A DNA stretch of 64,000 nucleotides from Candidatus Latescibacterota bacterium (GCA_022826515.1 JAJDUT010000083.1:62001-126000); one strand, 5' to 3'; positions 44,363-54,672 are shown, counted from the stretch's first letter. A program made the numbers and translations. The notes: generated by a model from the letters alone, not told the origin.

Positions 44363-46387
44363 TCAGGCGGGCAGTTCGCGCCGCTGCTCGGCGACGTGAA
44401 ACTTCAGCTTCTTGCTTGGTTTCATCGACGGCAGCGGATCGAACCGGAGCTTGTAATTCGCGGGAAACACCTCAAGCGTAAAGTAATGCGCGATTATCAG
44501 CACGTTGACTGCCAGTTGCAGCTCCATCCACCGCGAGCCGAGACAGGTGTGCGTACCCAGCCCATACGGCGCATACCCGGGACTGCGGTGCTCATTGCGC
44601 GGAGGTAGATAGCGATCAATATCGAAGGTGAACGGGTCTGGGAAGACGTCGTCCATGTAATGCGAAGCGGTCTGGGCGATGGCGACCCGTGTCCCCACCG
44701 GTATTTCGTAGCCCTCGACCAAACACGCATTCATCACGTTTCGCAGAGACATCGGAACAATGGGGTACATGCGCAAGCACTCCATGAGGAAGCGGTGCGT
44801 GACGTCTATAGCAGATGGGGTGAAGGCCTCGCCATCCGGGTCGCCGTTGTCAAACAGGGCATCGGCTTCACGGCGGATTCTCTCGCAAAGCGCCGGCTGT
44901 GACGCCATGGCGTACACCGCGAAGCTAAGCGCATCACCAAGGTACACGCTGGCAATCAGCGCTGCTGATAGGGCGAAACGCAGATTCGACTCCGGCACCA
45001 ATTGCGGATCGCTCGCGTGCAGGCTTAGCCAGTCATCCGCAAGGTTGCGCGGGCAACCGGCCCGCTGGGCGGGTGTATGGACACGCTGCACCCGTTCCAG
45101 CAACGTATCTACGGCTTTTGCCCGGCGTTTCATTCCCGGGGTATTCAGCAGGAATTTGGGCAGGATCTTTACGATGTGGGTGTTGAGTGCTCGCTCTTTG
45201 TAGGTCATTAGATCGTCGATGATATCCTGCGAATCAACGCTGACGGAGAGGGGCGAGATTTGCGAGTTAATCATCCGTCGGCACATGCGCTTTGCAGCGT
45301 ATGAGTCACCAACTGTCCAGTTTGCCATATATTTACGGGCCTGATGGAAGACCTGGTCCATCTGACCTGCCAGTCTCCCGCGTGAATACGCTGGCCCCAT
45401 AGCTTTGCGAAGCCGGAAGTGATCGGTGCCATCCATGGAGGGTAATACGCCATGCGCACCATAGACTTTTTCGAAGTCGGCAAAATAGTCTCCGGACCTC
45501 AGGTACATCCGCCCGTGTCGATGCGCCCAGTGATTTACCTGTGGTCCGGCGAGGCAGGTCAGGGGTTGTGCAAATGGCGGACGGATCTCGAACACCGGCC
45601 CATACTCTTGTGTAAGATCTGCAAATAGTGCGGGAATATTGCCATCGCGCACATGGGGATTGAGCAGCAACTGACGTAGCGGGACAGTCGGAATTTGCTT
45701 GGTTAGGTGGGAACGTTGCAGCAATGGGCCGGCTTGGTTGTGTACGACCGCAGCGGCTATGGAACGGCCGATCAAATCCATCTGGCAGATGGATTCAATG
45801 CGTTCCTCTGACTCGTCATCAAGTTGGAATATGAAGCGAAAAACGTCGCACGTATTGACGAGGCAAATAATGATGATGTCTCTCGGATTGGGTATCGCGT
45901 CGGTAAAGATATACCTCATAATACGCAACTTGATAAACTCACCTGCCGTATCTTCTATGGAGTTGCTGTACAGTTCCGTCTGCCAGCCAGTACGAGCCAG
46001 CGTATAGAACCCGCCGTCGTGGCAATCGAGGATCTTCAGGTTGACTAAGCGATCCAGCGTCAAATCAATGACCGACTCCGCACGGGAGGCGAGCCGTTCA
46101 ATCCAGTACTGGGCGTTCCGTTGAACAGGTTCGCTGGCAATTTCTTGCAAAATGGGGTCTAGGGCGGGGTCGCCCGTTTCTGTCGGGTCAACAAGGAACA
46201 GAGATTCCATGTCCGTGTCGATGCGCGACAGAAGGGAAAGCTCCGCGAATACTGCACCGATGACAGCGCAGTTCAGATTCCAGCCGGGTACTTGATGAAA
46301 GTAGCCGTTCTCCTCGTTGAGCAGCATCAGGATGAGCTCTGCGGGCAAACTGAGCGGTTGGGTTGTCGAACGCTCTTTAACAGTCAT
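44363..46387 (-). CDS. GPP34 (GOLPH3-like) - cytochrome P450 fusion protein
   Basis: 674 residues with two regions. Residues ~10-215 look like a GPP34/GOLPH3 phosphoinositide-binding domain: LSLPAELILMLLNEENGYF, IGAVFAELSLLSRIDTD, VDPTETGDPALDPIL. Residues ~235-674 are a cytochrome P450: ExxR at E536-C-L-R539 and the haem-binding loop YGLGTHTCLG with Cys615. The usual I-helix A/G-G-x-D/E-T motif is degenerate (YLGDALS, no threonine). GPP34 may bring the enzyme to membranes. The frame is uninterrupted, so the fusion is real in this sequence. Confidence 0.82.
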   Translation of the reverse strand: MTVKERSTTQPLSLPAELILMLLNEENGYFHQVPGWNLNCAVIGAVFAELSLLSRIDTDMESLFLVDPTETGDPALDPILQEIASEPVQRNAQYWIERLASRAESVIDLTLDRLVNLKILDCHDGGFYTLARTGWQTELYSNSIEDTAGEFIKLRIMRYIFTDAIPNPRDIIIICLVNTCDVFRFIFQLDDESEERIESICQMDLIGRSIAAAVVHNQAGPLLQRSHLTKQIPTVPLRQLLLNPHVRDGNIPALFADLTQEYGPVFEIRPPFAQPLTCLAGPQVNHWAHRHGRMYLRSGDYFADFEKVYGAHGVLPSMDGTDHFRLRKAMGPAYSRGRLAGQMDQVFHQARKYMANWTVGDSYAAKRMCRRMINSQISPLSVSVDSQDIIDDLMTYKERALNTHIVKILPKFLLNTPGMKRRAKAVDTLLERVQRVHTPAQRAGCPRNLADDWLSLHASDPQLVPESNLRFALSAALIASVYLGDALSFAVYAMASQPALCERIRREADALFDNGDPDGEAFTPSAIDVTHRFLMECLRMYPIVPMSLRNVMNACLVEGYEIPVGTRVAIAQTASHYMDDVFPDPFTFDIDRYLPPRNEHRSPGYAPYGLGTHTCLGSRWMELQLAVNVLIIAHYFTLEVFPANYKLRFDPLPSMKPSKKLKFHVAEQRRELPA

Positions 46388-46461
46388 AACTCTTGACCTC
46401 CCGGCATTATCTCGATCCCTGTATTAAATGTACATAACTCTTCGGCTTAGGGGGGCAAGTC

Positions 46462-49400
46462 TTATTCTGAACTCGAAGCAAGCAAACGTAGATGGACGGT
46501 GGAAAGAGCAGGAACGACCAGCATGAGTATAACCGTCGTAAAGAGAATGCCGAAACCGAGGGACGCGGCAAAGGGAACCAAGAACTGCGCCTGAATGGCA
46601 CGTTCGAGAATTAGGGGTGTAAAGCCGAGGAAAGTCGTCACGGACGTGAGCATGATTGGACGAAAACGCCCTTTCGCGCCCTCGATGATCGCGGTCCGCG
46701 CAGAAGTACCTTCCCTGAGTTTCTGGTCGATAAAGTCGATCATGACTAGGGAATCGTTCACGACCACGCCGCTGAGGCCGAAAAAGCCCATGAAGGACTG
46801 TGCGCTCACCGCGATTCCCAAGATCAGATGACCCAAGATCACGCCGATGAACCCGAACGGAATGACGGCCATGATGATGAACGGTTTGGTATAGGAGCGC
46901 AGAGGGATGGCAAGCAGCGCGAAAATCATGAGCATGGCAATCGCAAACCCGCGATACAGCGCATCTAGGGACTCGAGTTGCTGTTGTTGTTCGCCCCCAA
47001 GCATGTACGTTAGGTTCGGGTTCGCGGCGGTGAGGTCCGCAAGGATCGAATTGACGAGGATGGCATTGGCTTCCCCGCCGGAAATCACCGCGGGATCTAC
47101 ATCCGCAGTGACTGTGACGACGCGTTGACCGTCCCGCCTCTGAATGGCGGGGGGCGACGTGCCCGAGTTCAGCGAGGCCACGCTAGTTAGGGGGACCTCG
47201 GCACCACTCGGCGTACGGAGCAGGTATCCTTCGACATCGGTGATGGATTCCCGTTCAGCGGAGGGCAGGCGCACATAGACCCGGACCTCCTCCCGACCCC
47301 GCTGTATTCGGACGGCCTCTGCGCCAAAGAATGCGGCTCGTGCCTGCCCGGCCAAGGCGTCGAGCGTGAGACCGAGGGTTCGCGCTTCCGGCCGCAGCTC
47401 GAGCTGAATTTCCGGGATGCCTAGGGTGTGATCCGAGCGTATGTCAAAGACGCCTCCCACTCTACGGAGACCATCAATCACAGAGTTTGCGCTCCGGGCG
47501 AGATGCTCCGGATCCGGATGTGACAGCACGGCTTCGACGGGATTGCCAAAGTCGATGATCTCGCCGCTGAAGATGATGCCGCGCACATAGGGCAGGACGC
47601 CCACCTCTTCGCGCCAGGCCTGCACGAGATCTCCGGTGGAGATATGTCTTTGCTGTGCGCCTAGGAGTTTGAATTCAATGGTAGCGATATTGGCTTCTGG
47701 ATTCAGGGTTGCCGCAGGGTTTAGTCCTCCGCCCTGAATCCGCGGCCGCTGGCCGACAGTCACCATTACGCCAGACAGCAGCGGGGGCGCACCTTCAGGC
47801 CGGTCGTGCGCGAGCCGTTCGATGACCCGGTGGCCGGCCTCCTCCAGTTCCTGCGCTACTTCATACGTCCGCTGTGCGGTCGTCCCGTCCGGCATTTCCA
47901 GAGTGGCTGTTGCGAAATCTCCCTCAACCACACCAGCGAAATTAGTCGGGACAATACCCGCCGGTATCAGGGAGATGCTCAGTACGAGCAGTCCTAAAAC
48001 TCCTGCCATCGTCACCAAGGGCTGATTCGTCGCAAACCGCAGCCCGCGATCCAACGGACCCTCGACGAACCTGTTCAGCAGCACATCTACGCGATTCTGG
48101 ATCCGTGCGAAGAACCGATCCAAGGCGGTCGTTGGCACCCATTCCGGGCCGGGCAGATGGGACAGGTGGTTGGGCAGCACGAATAGCGATTCGACCAGAG
48201 AAATCAGCAGCATGGCGATGACGATGACGGGCAGTGCTGACCATACTTCCCCGATGCCTCCGGGGATGAACAGCAGCGGGACGAACGCCGCCACCGAAGT
48301 GAGGACCGCGAATGTCAACGGCACTCTTATCCGCTGTACGCCGCGGATCGCCGCCACCACCCCGGATGTTCCCCGCAGGCGCTCGTAGTGAATGTGCTCG
48401 GCTACGACGATCGCATCGTCAACGACGATGCCAATGGCGAGGACAAACGAGAACAGCGAGATGGTGTTGATAGCGAAGTCGAGCGCGAGCATGACCGCCA
48501 GAGCGCCGATTCCCGAAACGGCGAGACCGACGGCGACCCACAGGGCCAGCCGGAGCTGGAGAAACAGGCTCAGGGCGATCAACACCAGCAACAGACCCAG
48601 CATACCGTTCTTGAGCAGAAGATCGGCGCGTTCCTCGTAGTCTTGGGATTCGTCATTCCAGATGGTGATGCCTACCCCGTCTGGCAGAGCCGGGATTACC
48701 TCATTCGCCAAGTGCTGCCGAACGGTCGTGGCGACATCCATCACCTGCTCGCCATCGGCCCGATAGATCTCGACGAATACCGCGGGATGGTTCTGATGCC
48801 GGACAATCAGGTCGGTTTCCTGAAATCCGTCGCGAACCTCGGCGATGTCGCCGAGGCGCAAAACCGTACCGTCAATGCCTGTGAGAAGGACGATCTCTTC
48901 GAAATCTTGTTGGTCGTAGTTCTGGCCGAGGGTGCGGACCCGCACCTGGGATTCTCGGGTATCGATACTGCCGGCAGACAAATCGAGGGAACTGCGACGA
49001 ATGGTGTTGGCGATGTCGGTGAGTGTAAGTCCAAGGGCTCTCAGCCGATGAAGCGGCACCTCGATAGAGATTTCGTATTTCCGCACTCCACTGACCTCGA
49101 CTTGGGACACGGAGGGAAGCGTCGTGAGTTCATCCTCGATCTGGTGCGCCAATTCCTTCAGCGAGCGCTCGGATACATCGCCATAAACAATGAGCCGCAT
49201 CATGCTCTGGCGGTTGGTCATCTCTCTGAATTGGGGGCGTTCGACTCTGGCGGGGAAAGACTGTATGCGATTGACGGCCGACTCGATATCGTCCAACGCC
49301 TGCGCCATGTCCGTGCCGGAGTCCATTTGAATGCGGACGGATGCTATACTTGGTGCCGCTACGGACTTGACCGCCTTTACGTCATCCAACCCGCTGACCT

Positions 49401-49641
49401 GGTCCTCGATCTTGACGACGATCGACTCTTCGATCTCCTCCGGTGTGGCACCGGGATAGACCATCGAGACTTCGACATGGTAGAAAGGGACCGTCGGCCA
49501 CGCTTCCCGATCGAGACCGGTCAGCGACACCAGCCCGGCGGCGATGATTCCCCACATAAGCAAATTGGCGGCTACACTGTTGCCCGCCATGTAGGCGATT
49601 GGGCCGGACCGTTCTTGGTGATTGCCGTTGCTGGGACTCAT
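46462..49641 (-). CDS. RND-family efflux permease (AcrB/MexF-like)
   Basis: 1059 residues from the ATG at 49641, which overlaps the stop of the adaptor gene (ATGA). The longer frame to 49815 is inside that gene. Family landmarks: an N-terminal membrane helix, YPGATPEEIEESIV porter motif, and the proton-relay pair in AIGIVVDDAIVVAEHIHYER within TM4. The second repeat has GFIGVILGHLILG and VNDSLVMIDFIDQK. It pumps substrates out using the proton gradient with the adaptor and an outer-membrane channel not found here. The drug or lipid substrate is unknown. Confidence 0.92.
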   Translation of the reverse strand: MSPSNGNHQERSGPIAYMAGNSVAANLLMWGIIAAGLVSLTGLDREAWPTVPFYHVEVSMVYPGATPEEIEESIVVKIEDQVSGLDDVKAVKSVAAPSIASVRIQMDSGTDMAQALDDIESAVNRIQSFPARVERPQFREMTNRQSMMRLIVYGDVSERSLKELAHQIEDELTTLPSVSQVEVSGVRKYEISIEVPLHRLRALGLTLTDIANTIRRSSLDLSAGSIDTRESQVRVRTLGQNYDQQDFEEIVLLTGIDGTVLRLGDIAEVRDGFQETDLIVRHQNHPAVFVEIYRADGEQVMDVATTVRQHLANEVIPALPDGVGITIWNDESQDYEERADLLLKNGMLGLLLVLIALSLFLQLRLALWVAVGLAVSGIGALAVMLALDFAINTISLFSFVLAIGIVVDDAIVVAEHIHYERLRGTSGVVAAIRGVQRIRVPLTFAVLTSVAAFVPLLFIPGGIGEVWSALPVIVIAMLLISLVESLFVLPNHLSHLPGPEWVPTTALDRFFARIQNRVDVLLNRFVEGPLDRGLRFATNQPLVTMAGVLGLLVLSISLIPAGIVPTNFAGVVEGDFATATLEMPDGTTAQRTYEVAQELEEAGHRVIERLAHDRPEGAPPLLSGVMVTVGQRPRIQGGGLNPAATLNPEANIATIEFKLLGAQQRHISTGDLVQAWREEVGVLPYVRGIIFSGEIIDFGNPVEAVLSHPDPEHLARSANSVIDGLRRVGGVFDIRSDHTLGIPEIQLELRPEARTLGLTLDALAGQARAAFFGAEAVRIQRGREEVRVYVRLPSAERESITDVEGYLLRTPSGAEVPLTSVASLNSGTSPPAIQRRDGQRVVTVTADVDPAVISGGEANAILVNSILADLTAANPNLTYMLGGEQQQQLESLDALYRGFAIAMLMIFALLAIPLRSYTKPFIIMAVIPFGFIGVILGHLILGIAVSAQSFMGFFGLSGVVVNDSLVMIDFIDQKLREGTSARTAIIEGAKGRFRPIMLTSVTTFLGFTPLILERAIQAQFLVPFAASLGFGILFTTVILMLVVPALSTVHLRLLASSSE

Positions 49642-50840
49642 GGCGTCGGGGCGGTTTCCGTTAGGACTCGCATGCCTTCGGTGGCAAACTGGATTCCGCC
49701 GGTGATGACGGCTTGGCCGCTTGCGAGAGCGCCGGTCACATATACCTCGTCGTTGGTGCGTTGTAGTACCTGTACTGGAACGATACTCACTACGCCGCCA
49801 TCGTTGACGCCCCAAACCTCGTTGCCGGATTGCAGGGCCGCGCGCGGTATTTGGTAGTATCCTTCTAATTCAAGACCCTCTATTTCCACCTCGACGAATT
49901 TACCAACCAAGAGCGGAGGACTGCCGCCGAGAGGAACTGTTCCGGCTATTGGGCTGCCTGCATGAATTGGGTCTGGTAAGCGCATGATCACGTCGATGGT
50001 GCGCGTTTGCTTGTCAAGGGATGCCTCGCCACGGTCCACGTAACCTTCCCAAGCATAGGTCCCGTCGCCGTACCGAGCGACTACACGTGCAGCCACTGCC
50101 CGATTCCCGTCGCCCGCCTTGAGCTCCCACAGCCTTGGGATCAACGCGGCATCGGCGTCGGACAAGGGAACGACCACTTCTACGGCATCCGCGGCGAAAA
50201 GCCGACCGACGGTCTGGCCGGCGGCGACGATTTGTCCCACATCCACGGATTCTTCGCGCACAAAGCCAGCAAACGGAGCCGTTACCTTGGTTCTGGAGAG
50301 GGCGAGCTTGGCGGCAGCGAGCCGAGCCTCGTCGCGGCTCACCGCAGCCCGCGCTGCGTTCAATTGTGGCTCCCTCAGCGCGAGGGGATTGGCATCGGCA
50401 TCGCCCTGACTAGCGGCGTAAAGCGCGTACTGGGCTTGGGCAAGCTCGGCTTTTTCCTCTTCCTCAAGCAGGGCCACGCGCTGGGCGGCGAGATCGGCCT
50501 CGGCTTCCTGCACCCGGTATAGAAAGTCCGCCTCTTCGATGCGAAAGAGCGTCTGGCCCGCTTGGACCCGTCCGCCGCTTTGAAACCCTGAAGCTACCCA
50601 GACGACCTTGCCGCCGACTTGCGGCGCAATGCCAATCTCGGCGCTTGGCCTTACGGTCCCGGAGCCAAATACCGGTATGGGGCCGGTCCCGGCGGTAACT
50701 AGACCAGTTTGCACGAACGGTACCTGGGGAGGCTGTTGGGTGCGGGTCGGTTCGGGTGCCAGTGAAATCAAAAAAGCAGCCAAAGCAACGGAAGCTATGA
50801 GAATAACGCCGGCAATTATAAAACTGGATATGCGAGACAT
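49638..50840 (-). CDS. RND efflux periplasmic adaptor (membrane fusion protein)
   Basis: 400 residues with an N-terminal membrane anchor (SSFIIAGVILIASVALAAFL). It has the lipoyl-like halves (VGGKVVWVASGFQSGGRVQ and APFAGFVREESVDVGQIV) flanking an alpha-helical hairpin rich in Ala and Glu. It bridges the RND pump and an outer-membrane channel. It is first in a two-gene operon, coupled to the pump by an ATGA overlap. The ~285 bp upstream (to the enolase-type gene) hold no recognisable gene. Confidence 0.92.
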   Translation of the reverse strand: MSRISSFIIAGVILIASVALAAFLISLAPEPTRTQQPPQVPFVQTGLVTAGTGPIPVFGSGTVRPSAEIGIAPQVGGKVVWVASGFQSGGRVQAGQTLFRIEEADFLYRVQEAEADLAAQRVALLEEEEKAELAQAQYALYAASQGDADANPLALREPQLNAARAAVSRDEARLAAAKLALSRTKVTAPFAGFVREESVDVGQIVAAGQTVGRLFAADAVEVVVPLSDADAALIPRLWELKAGDGNRAVAARVVARYGDGTYAWEGYVDRGEASLDKQTRTIDVIMRLPDPIHAGSPIAGTVPLGGSPPLLVGKFVEVEIEGLELEGYYQIPRAALQSGNEVWGVNDGGVVSIVPVQVLQRTNDEVYVTGALASGQAVITGGIQFATEGMRVLTETAPTP

Positions 50841-51125
50841 GGCGATTTACTCCGTGGAGACCGCAGCAAGACGCACCGGGCCGAGCAAGTTCAGGCCTGG
50901 ATCGCAGAACCATTGAGACAGCAATCCTAGACGGATGTCCCGCTAGGCTGACTCGGCAAGAATATAAGAAATCCGCGCCATTCAGTCAGAAGGCCGATAA
51001 AGGGCGAGGCGGTTCGACTTGTAGAAGAATCTCTGATTAAGTATCCTAAACAAATCCTCTTGGTGATTGCCTTTAAAAAGCTGGCTAAATTTAGGTTTAT
51101 CGACGAAACGCAGCGGAGCAAAGCG

Positions 51126-52286
51126 ATGAAAATAGCCGATGTTAGAGCGTTCCCATTGCGGATCAGCAAACGCGCCGAAGGAGCCGCGCGGCCACCGACG
51201 ATTGCGGTCGGCGATTACTTTGTCGATCGGGCGGCGTTCACGACGATCTACTCACCCCATCACGAGACCACCGTTATCCGGGTTGAAACCGACGACGGGA
51301 TCGTCGGCTGGGGCGAGGCGCAATCGCCGGTGTCGCCGAACACCACGGCGACGATCGTGCGCGAATTGGTGCGGCCGTTGGTAATCGGGCGCGATCCGTT
51401 CGACATTGAGGCGATTTGGACGCGCAACTACGGGGCGATGCGAGAGCGCGGCCACCTGACCGGTTTCTACATCGACGCGCTCGGCGGGACGGATATCGCG
51501 CTGTGGGACATCGTAGGTAAGGCCGTCGGAAAGCCGGTACACAAAATTGCAGGTGGGCGCTATCGAGATGAGATTTTGCTCTACGCCGGGATCGGCGGGG
51601 CGGATCCAGCGAAGGTTGCAGATGCGGCGGAAGAGCACGTGGGTTATGGGTACCAGGCGCTGAAGTTGCACTTGCTGTTGGAGGTGGAGGGCGTGGTGGA
51701 GATTTGCCGCGCCGTGCGGCAGCGCGTCGGGCCGGGCATCATGCTGATGGTCGATACGCACATGCGGCAGACGGTCGCCAGCTCGATACGGCTGGGCCGC
51801 GAGTTGGAGAAGCTGCATTTTACTTGGCTGGAAGCGCCGATCATACCAGACGATATTCCGGGGCAGGCCGAGATAACTCGGGCGTTGGATATGGCGGTGG
51901 CGATAGGGGAGTGGACGCGCACGCGCTACGAGATGCGCGAGCAGTTCGAGCGCCGAGCGTACGACATTTTGATGCACGACATCGCGCGGACGGGGATTAC
52001 CGAAGGGCACCGGATTGCGACACTGGCCGACACCTACAACATTCCGGTCGCGCCGCATGTCGGAGGGGGTGGGATCCTGTCGGTGGCGGCGACTGTCGAA
52101 TGGTCGGCGTCGTGTCCGAACTTCATGATTATGGAGCACAGCCACCACGCCAACGCAGTCAAGAGCCGCATTCTCAAGGAGCCGTACGAACCTGAAGACG
52201 GCTACTACAAGGTCACGGAGCGACCGGGTTTGGGGGTTGAGGTGGACGAGGCGGCGTTGGCAAGGTACGCGTTTCCGGATAGTTGA
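51126..52286 (+). CDS. Mandelate racemase/muconate lactonizing enzyme-type dehydratase or racemase
   Basis: 386 residues from the ATG at 51126; the frame extended to 51060 has no ribosome-binding site. Enolase-superfamily metal ligands are D210 (LMVDTH), E236 (TWLEAP) and E262 (AIGEW). On one side K180-L-H182 stands where mandelate racemases have K-x-K. On the other are D285 (MHDIARTG) and H311 (APHVGGG), the general-base pair. This points to a sugar-acid dehydratase or racemase. The replacement of the second Lys by His may mark an uncharacterised specificity. Confidence 0.88.
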   Translation: MKIADVRAFPLRISKRAEGAARPPTIAVGDYFVDRAAFTTIYSPHHETTVIRVETDDGIVGWGEAQSPVSPNTTATIVRELVRPLVIGRDPFDIEAIWTRNYGAMRERGHLTGFYIDALGGTDIALWDIVGKAVGKPVHKIAGGRYRDEILLYAGIGGADPAKVADAAEEHVGYGYQALKLHLLLEVEGVVEICRAVRQRVGPGIMLMVDTHMRQTVASSIRLGRELEKLHFTWLEAPIIPDDIPGQAEITRALDMAVAIGEWTRTRYEMREQFERRAYDILMHDIARTGITEGHRIATLADTYNIPVAPHVGGGGILSVAATVEWSASCPNFMIMEHSHHANAVKSRILKEPYEPEDGYYKVTERPGLGVEVDEAALARYAFPDS

Positions 52287-52361
52287 CAGCATCCCGTTTC
52301 ATGCTCCCGCCAGCGCTTGGTCCATGTGCGGGAGAGCAGCGAACCCGTAAAGAGGATAAAT

Positions 52362-53150
52362 ATGGAGCATTGGCGAGGAAGCGTTGCGACCGTTTTAGCG
52401 GTTGCTTTTGCATTCTGCGTTCTGCACGCCGTCCCTGGGCTGGCGCAGCCGGGCGATGCGGAAAGAAGGCTGTACGTCGGCACCATGGTGGCCGTTCCTT
52501 TTGCCCAAGACCTGCACCATCAAACGTCTTTTATCTTGCCAGCAACGTCTCCGGTCTTACCCGGTGCTGAGTTGTCTGCTGCCGGCGATATGGAAATAGG
52601 CTACGGCCTCGGGTTTGCGGCTATTTTGGGAAGAGAAATTTCCAATTATGCAGCACTTGAACTCACCGGCTCTTGGTCGAGGCAGCCAGCCGATCTCGTC
52701 GTTTCTTTGCCGACCATCTTGATGCAGGGGTTTTCTAACGGTGATCTCGAGCTTCCCACCGGTTTCAGTTTCGCGGGGAAAATAGTAATACTACAGTCGA
52801 AAATTGATCTGCTGATTTACCCCGCAAAGATGGCCACCGATTCTGGCGGCGCACAGCCATATTTGGGCGGTGGCGTGGGTATTGTGCGCTCGGATATAGA
52901 CATGGATATCGAAAAGGATGTGCCGACGCAGGCCTTTATCGAGGAGTTAGCGGAGTTGGGCTTTGCCGAACTGCTGCCGCAAAAAATAGACGACACCGGA
53001 ACGGATTTTCAGTTGGCTCTGCGCGCGGGCGTAAACATTCCTTTCAACAACATAGATTTGGATTTGGGCTGGCAGTTTTATCGCACGTACGTCGAAGGAG
53101 AAGACAACAATTCTCACGTGGCGGGCGGCATTCTGAAGTACTCGTTTTAA
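52362..53150 (+). CDS. Outer-membrane beta-barrel-like exported protein
   Basis: 262 residues from the ATG at 52362, preceded by AGAGGA. Signal peptide ends PGLAQ. The mature part has alternating strands with glycines (GYGLGFAAILGREISNYAAL, YLGGGVGIVRSDID) and ends HVAGGILKYSF, a terminal phenylalanine typical of barrel proteins. Similar in layout to small OmpW/OmpA-like barrels of 8 strands. No specific function can be assigned. It follows the enolase-type gene by 75 bp. Confidence 0.65.
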   Translation: MEHWRGSVATVLAVAFAFCVLHAVPGLAQPGDAERRLYVGTMVAVPFAQDLHHQTSFILPATSPVLPGAELSAAGDMEIGYGLGFAAILGREISNYAALELTGSWSRQPADLVVSLPTILMQGFSNGDLELPTGFSFAGKIVILQSKIDLLIYPAKMATDSGGAQPYLGGGVGIVRSDIDMDIEKDVPTQAFIEELAELGFAELLPQKIDDTGTDFQLALRAGVNIPFNNIDLDLGWQFYRTYVEGEDNNSHVAGGILKYSF

Positions 53151-53237
53151 GCGGCTGCAATCCTTGACAGCAGCAGCGATGAAAGTTCCTTTTGAGGCAG
53201 CTTCTTATATAGCCCGATTGGCGATAGGATTAATTAA

Positions 53238-54278
53238 ATGATGCAAAAAAATCAAACTACCATTAAAGATATTGCCCGGGAGTTGCAGATTTCGCATTCA
53301 ACTGTATCGCGGGCGCTATCTGAGGATCGGAAGGTTTCGGCATTGGTAGCTGAGAAAACTCGGAAACGGGTGCAACAAAAAGCCGCCGAGCTAGAGTACA
53401 GTCCCAATTTGATGGCGCAGGGATTTGTAACGGGGAGGACAGGGACTTTGGGTTTGCTGACCTACGAGATTTTCCGCGAGACATTTGGTCGTCAGACCGA
53501 TCAGATTTTGCAAGCGGCTGACAAACAGAAGTATCAGGTACTGATGGGCCTAGCCACGAACCGGCTCCAGGAGTTTCCATTGGAGAACCAGACTATGCAG
53601 GTCAATCAGCTACTTTCCCGGGGCATAGACGGCCTCTTGATTCATACGCGAGGCGACGACGAAGAGTCCGAGCGCATAGTGAACACCGTGCGAGGACGAG
53701 TGCCGGTGGTGACGTTTACCTCCCCGACTAAAAACCTGAGTGGAATCGTGGTGGACATGATAACGAGTTTTTGCGAGGCGACCGAGCATTTAATCCGCTT
53801 AGGGCACGAGCGGATCGGGTTTATCGGGACGGACTGGAATACGGACTTAGTGGGTGCAGCCAAGGGCAAAGGGTATTTGCTCGCAATGCAAAAGCACGGC
53901 TTGCCTCCCCAACGCATACCTAGCAAAACCTTTCCTACAAAAGCGCCATATCTCCTAGGGAAAACGCTCGGCGACCAGTTTACGGCTCTCGTGTGCCGAA
54001 GCGATTATACGGCCATAGGCGTTTGTCGCGGGCTACGCGAGGCCGGGATTCGCGTACCCGAAGATATGGCTGTGGTGGGATATGGCAATCTGGAGGTGGC
54101 GGCGTATGTGACACCACCACTGACGACCTTGGCTGCTCCTTACGAGTCGATTGCCGAGATGGCGATGGAGCTGATGCAGGAACAGCTTGAGGGGCAGGAT
54201 ATACCCCGGCAAATAACGTTGCGAACGTCGCTGATTGTGCGGAAATCCTGCGGAGCGCACAGACAGCAGCAAAACTAA
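53238..54278 (+). CDS. LacI-family transcriptional regulator
   Basis: 346 residues. Helix-turn-helix at the N-terminus (TTIKDIARELQISHSTVSRAL), hinge region ELEYSPNLMAQGF, then a periplasmic-binding-protein-like effector domain (GFIGTDWNTDLVGAAKGKGY, CRGLREAGIRVPEDMAVVGY). Such proteins repress sugar-use genes until the effector binds. A close paralogue lacking the DNA-binding part follows at 54669. No ribosome-binding site is obvious (TTAATTAAATG). Target genes may include the neighbouring ones. Confidence 0.92.
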   Translation: MMQKNQTTIKDIARELQISHSTVSRALSEDRKVSALVAEKTRKRVQQKAAELEYSPNLMAQGFVTGRTGTLGLLTYEIFRETFGRQTDQILQAADKQKYQVLMGLATNRLQEFPLENQTMQVNQLLSRGIDGLLIHTRGDDEESERIVNTVRGRVPVVTFTSPTKNLSGIVVDMITSFCEATEHLIRLGHERIGFIGTDWNTDLVGAAKGKGYLLAMQKHGLPPQRIPSKTFPTKAPYLLGKTLGDQFTALVCRSDYTAIGVCRGLREAGIRVPEDMAVVGYGNLEVAAYVTPPLTTLAAPYESIAEMAMELMQEQLEGQDIPRQITLRTSLIVRKSCGAHRQQQN

Positions 54279-54668
54279 TCGAACAGTGCTTGACCTGAGG
54301 GCAAAGGAGGAATATATTTTCAGTTTTATGCAAACGTGTGAATAGCTTATCAAATACAAAACATGCGATAACGATAGAATACGACCTCACTTCTGATGTA
54401 CCGGCACCTGTCGCCGCGACTTCCAGTTCCAAAATCTCTGTTTGTTAGGGCCTCTTAGTGCATTTGCTCGGACAGGTGCCTACAGACGCAGGTACTACTT
54501 TTGGCGCTGAATCGCAAGGGAAAATTGAGACGAATAAATGTTGCCCATAACAGCAAATCAATCACCGGAAAAACTATTTGCTTTTGCGAACACAGTTCAA
54601 TAGGAACTCTTAACCGATAAGGATAGGCAGCGTGCAGCAATCTTACACTTTTCGCATAAGGAGTATGT
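54279..54668. other. 390-bp intergenic region between the two LacI-type genes
   Basis: No protein-coding segment or LacI helix-turn-helix remnant is readable in any frame here. Near 54305 there is an AAAGGAGG followed by a short frame that stops early. AAGGAG at about 54657 is a plausible ribosome-binding site for the downstream gene. Confidence 0.5.
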
Positions 54669-54672
54669 CAAT

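Noticed and set aside
48388..49857. A 489-codon open frame on the plus strand
   Set aside because: It is antisense to the RND permease gene, has no start signal and no recognisable protein pattern. It is a shadow of GC-rich codon use.
51252..52292. A 346-codon frame on the minus strand
   Set aside because: Antisense to the enolase-superfamily gene with intact catalytic residues; composition is arginine-rich and random-looking.
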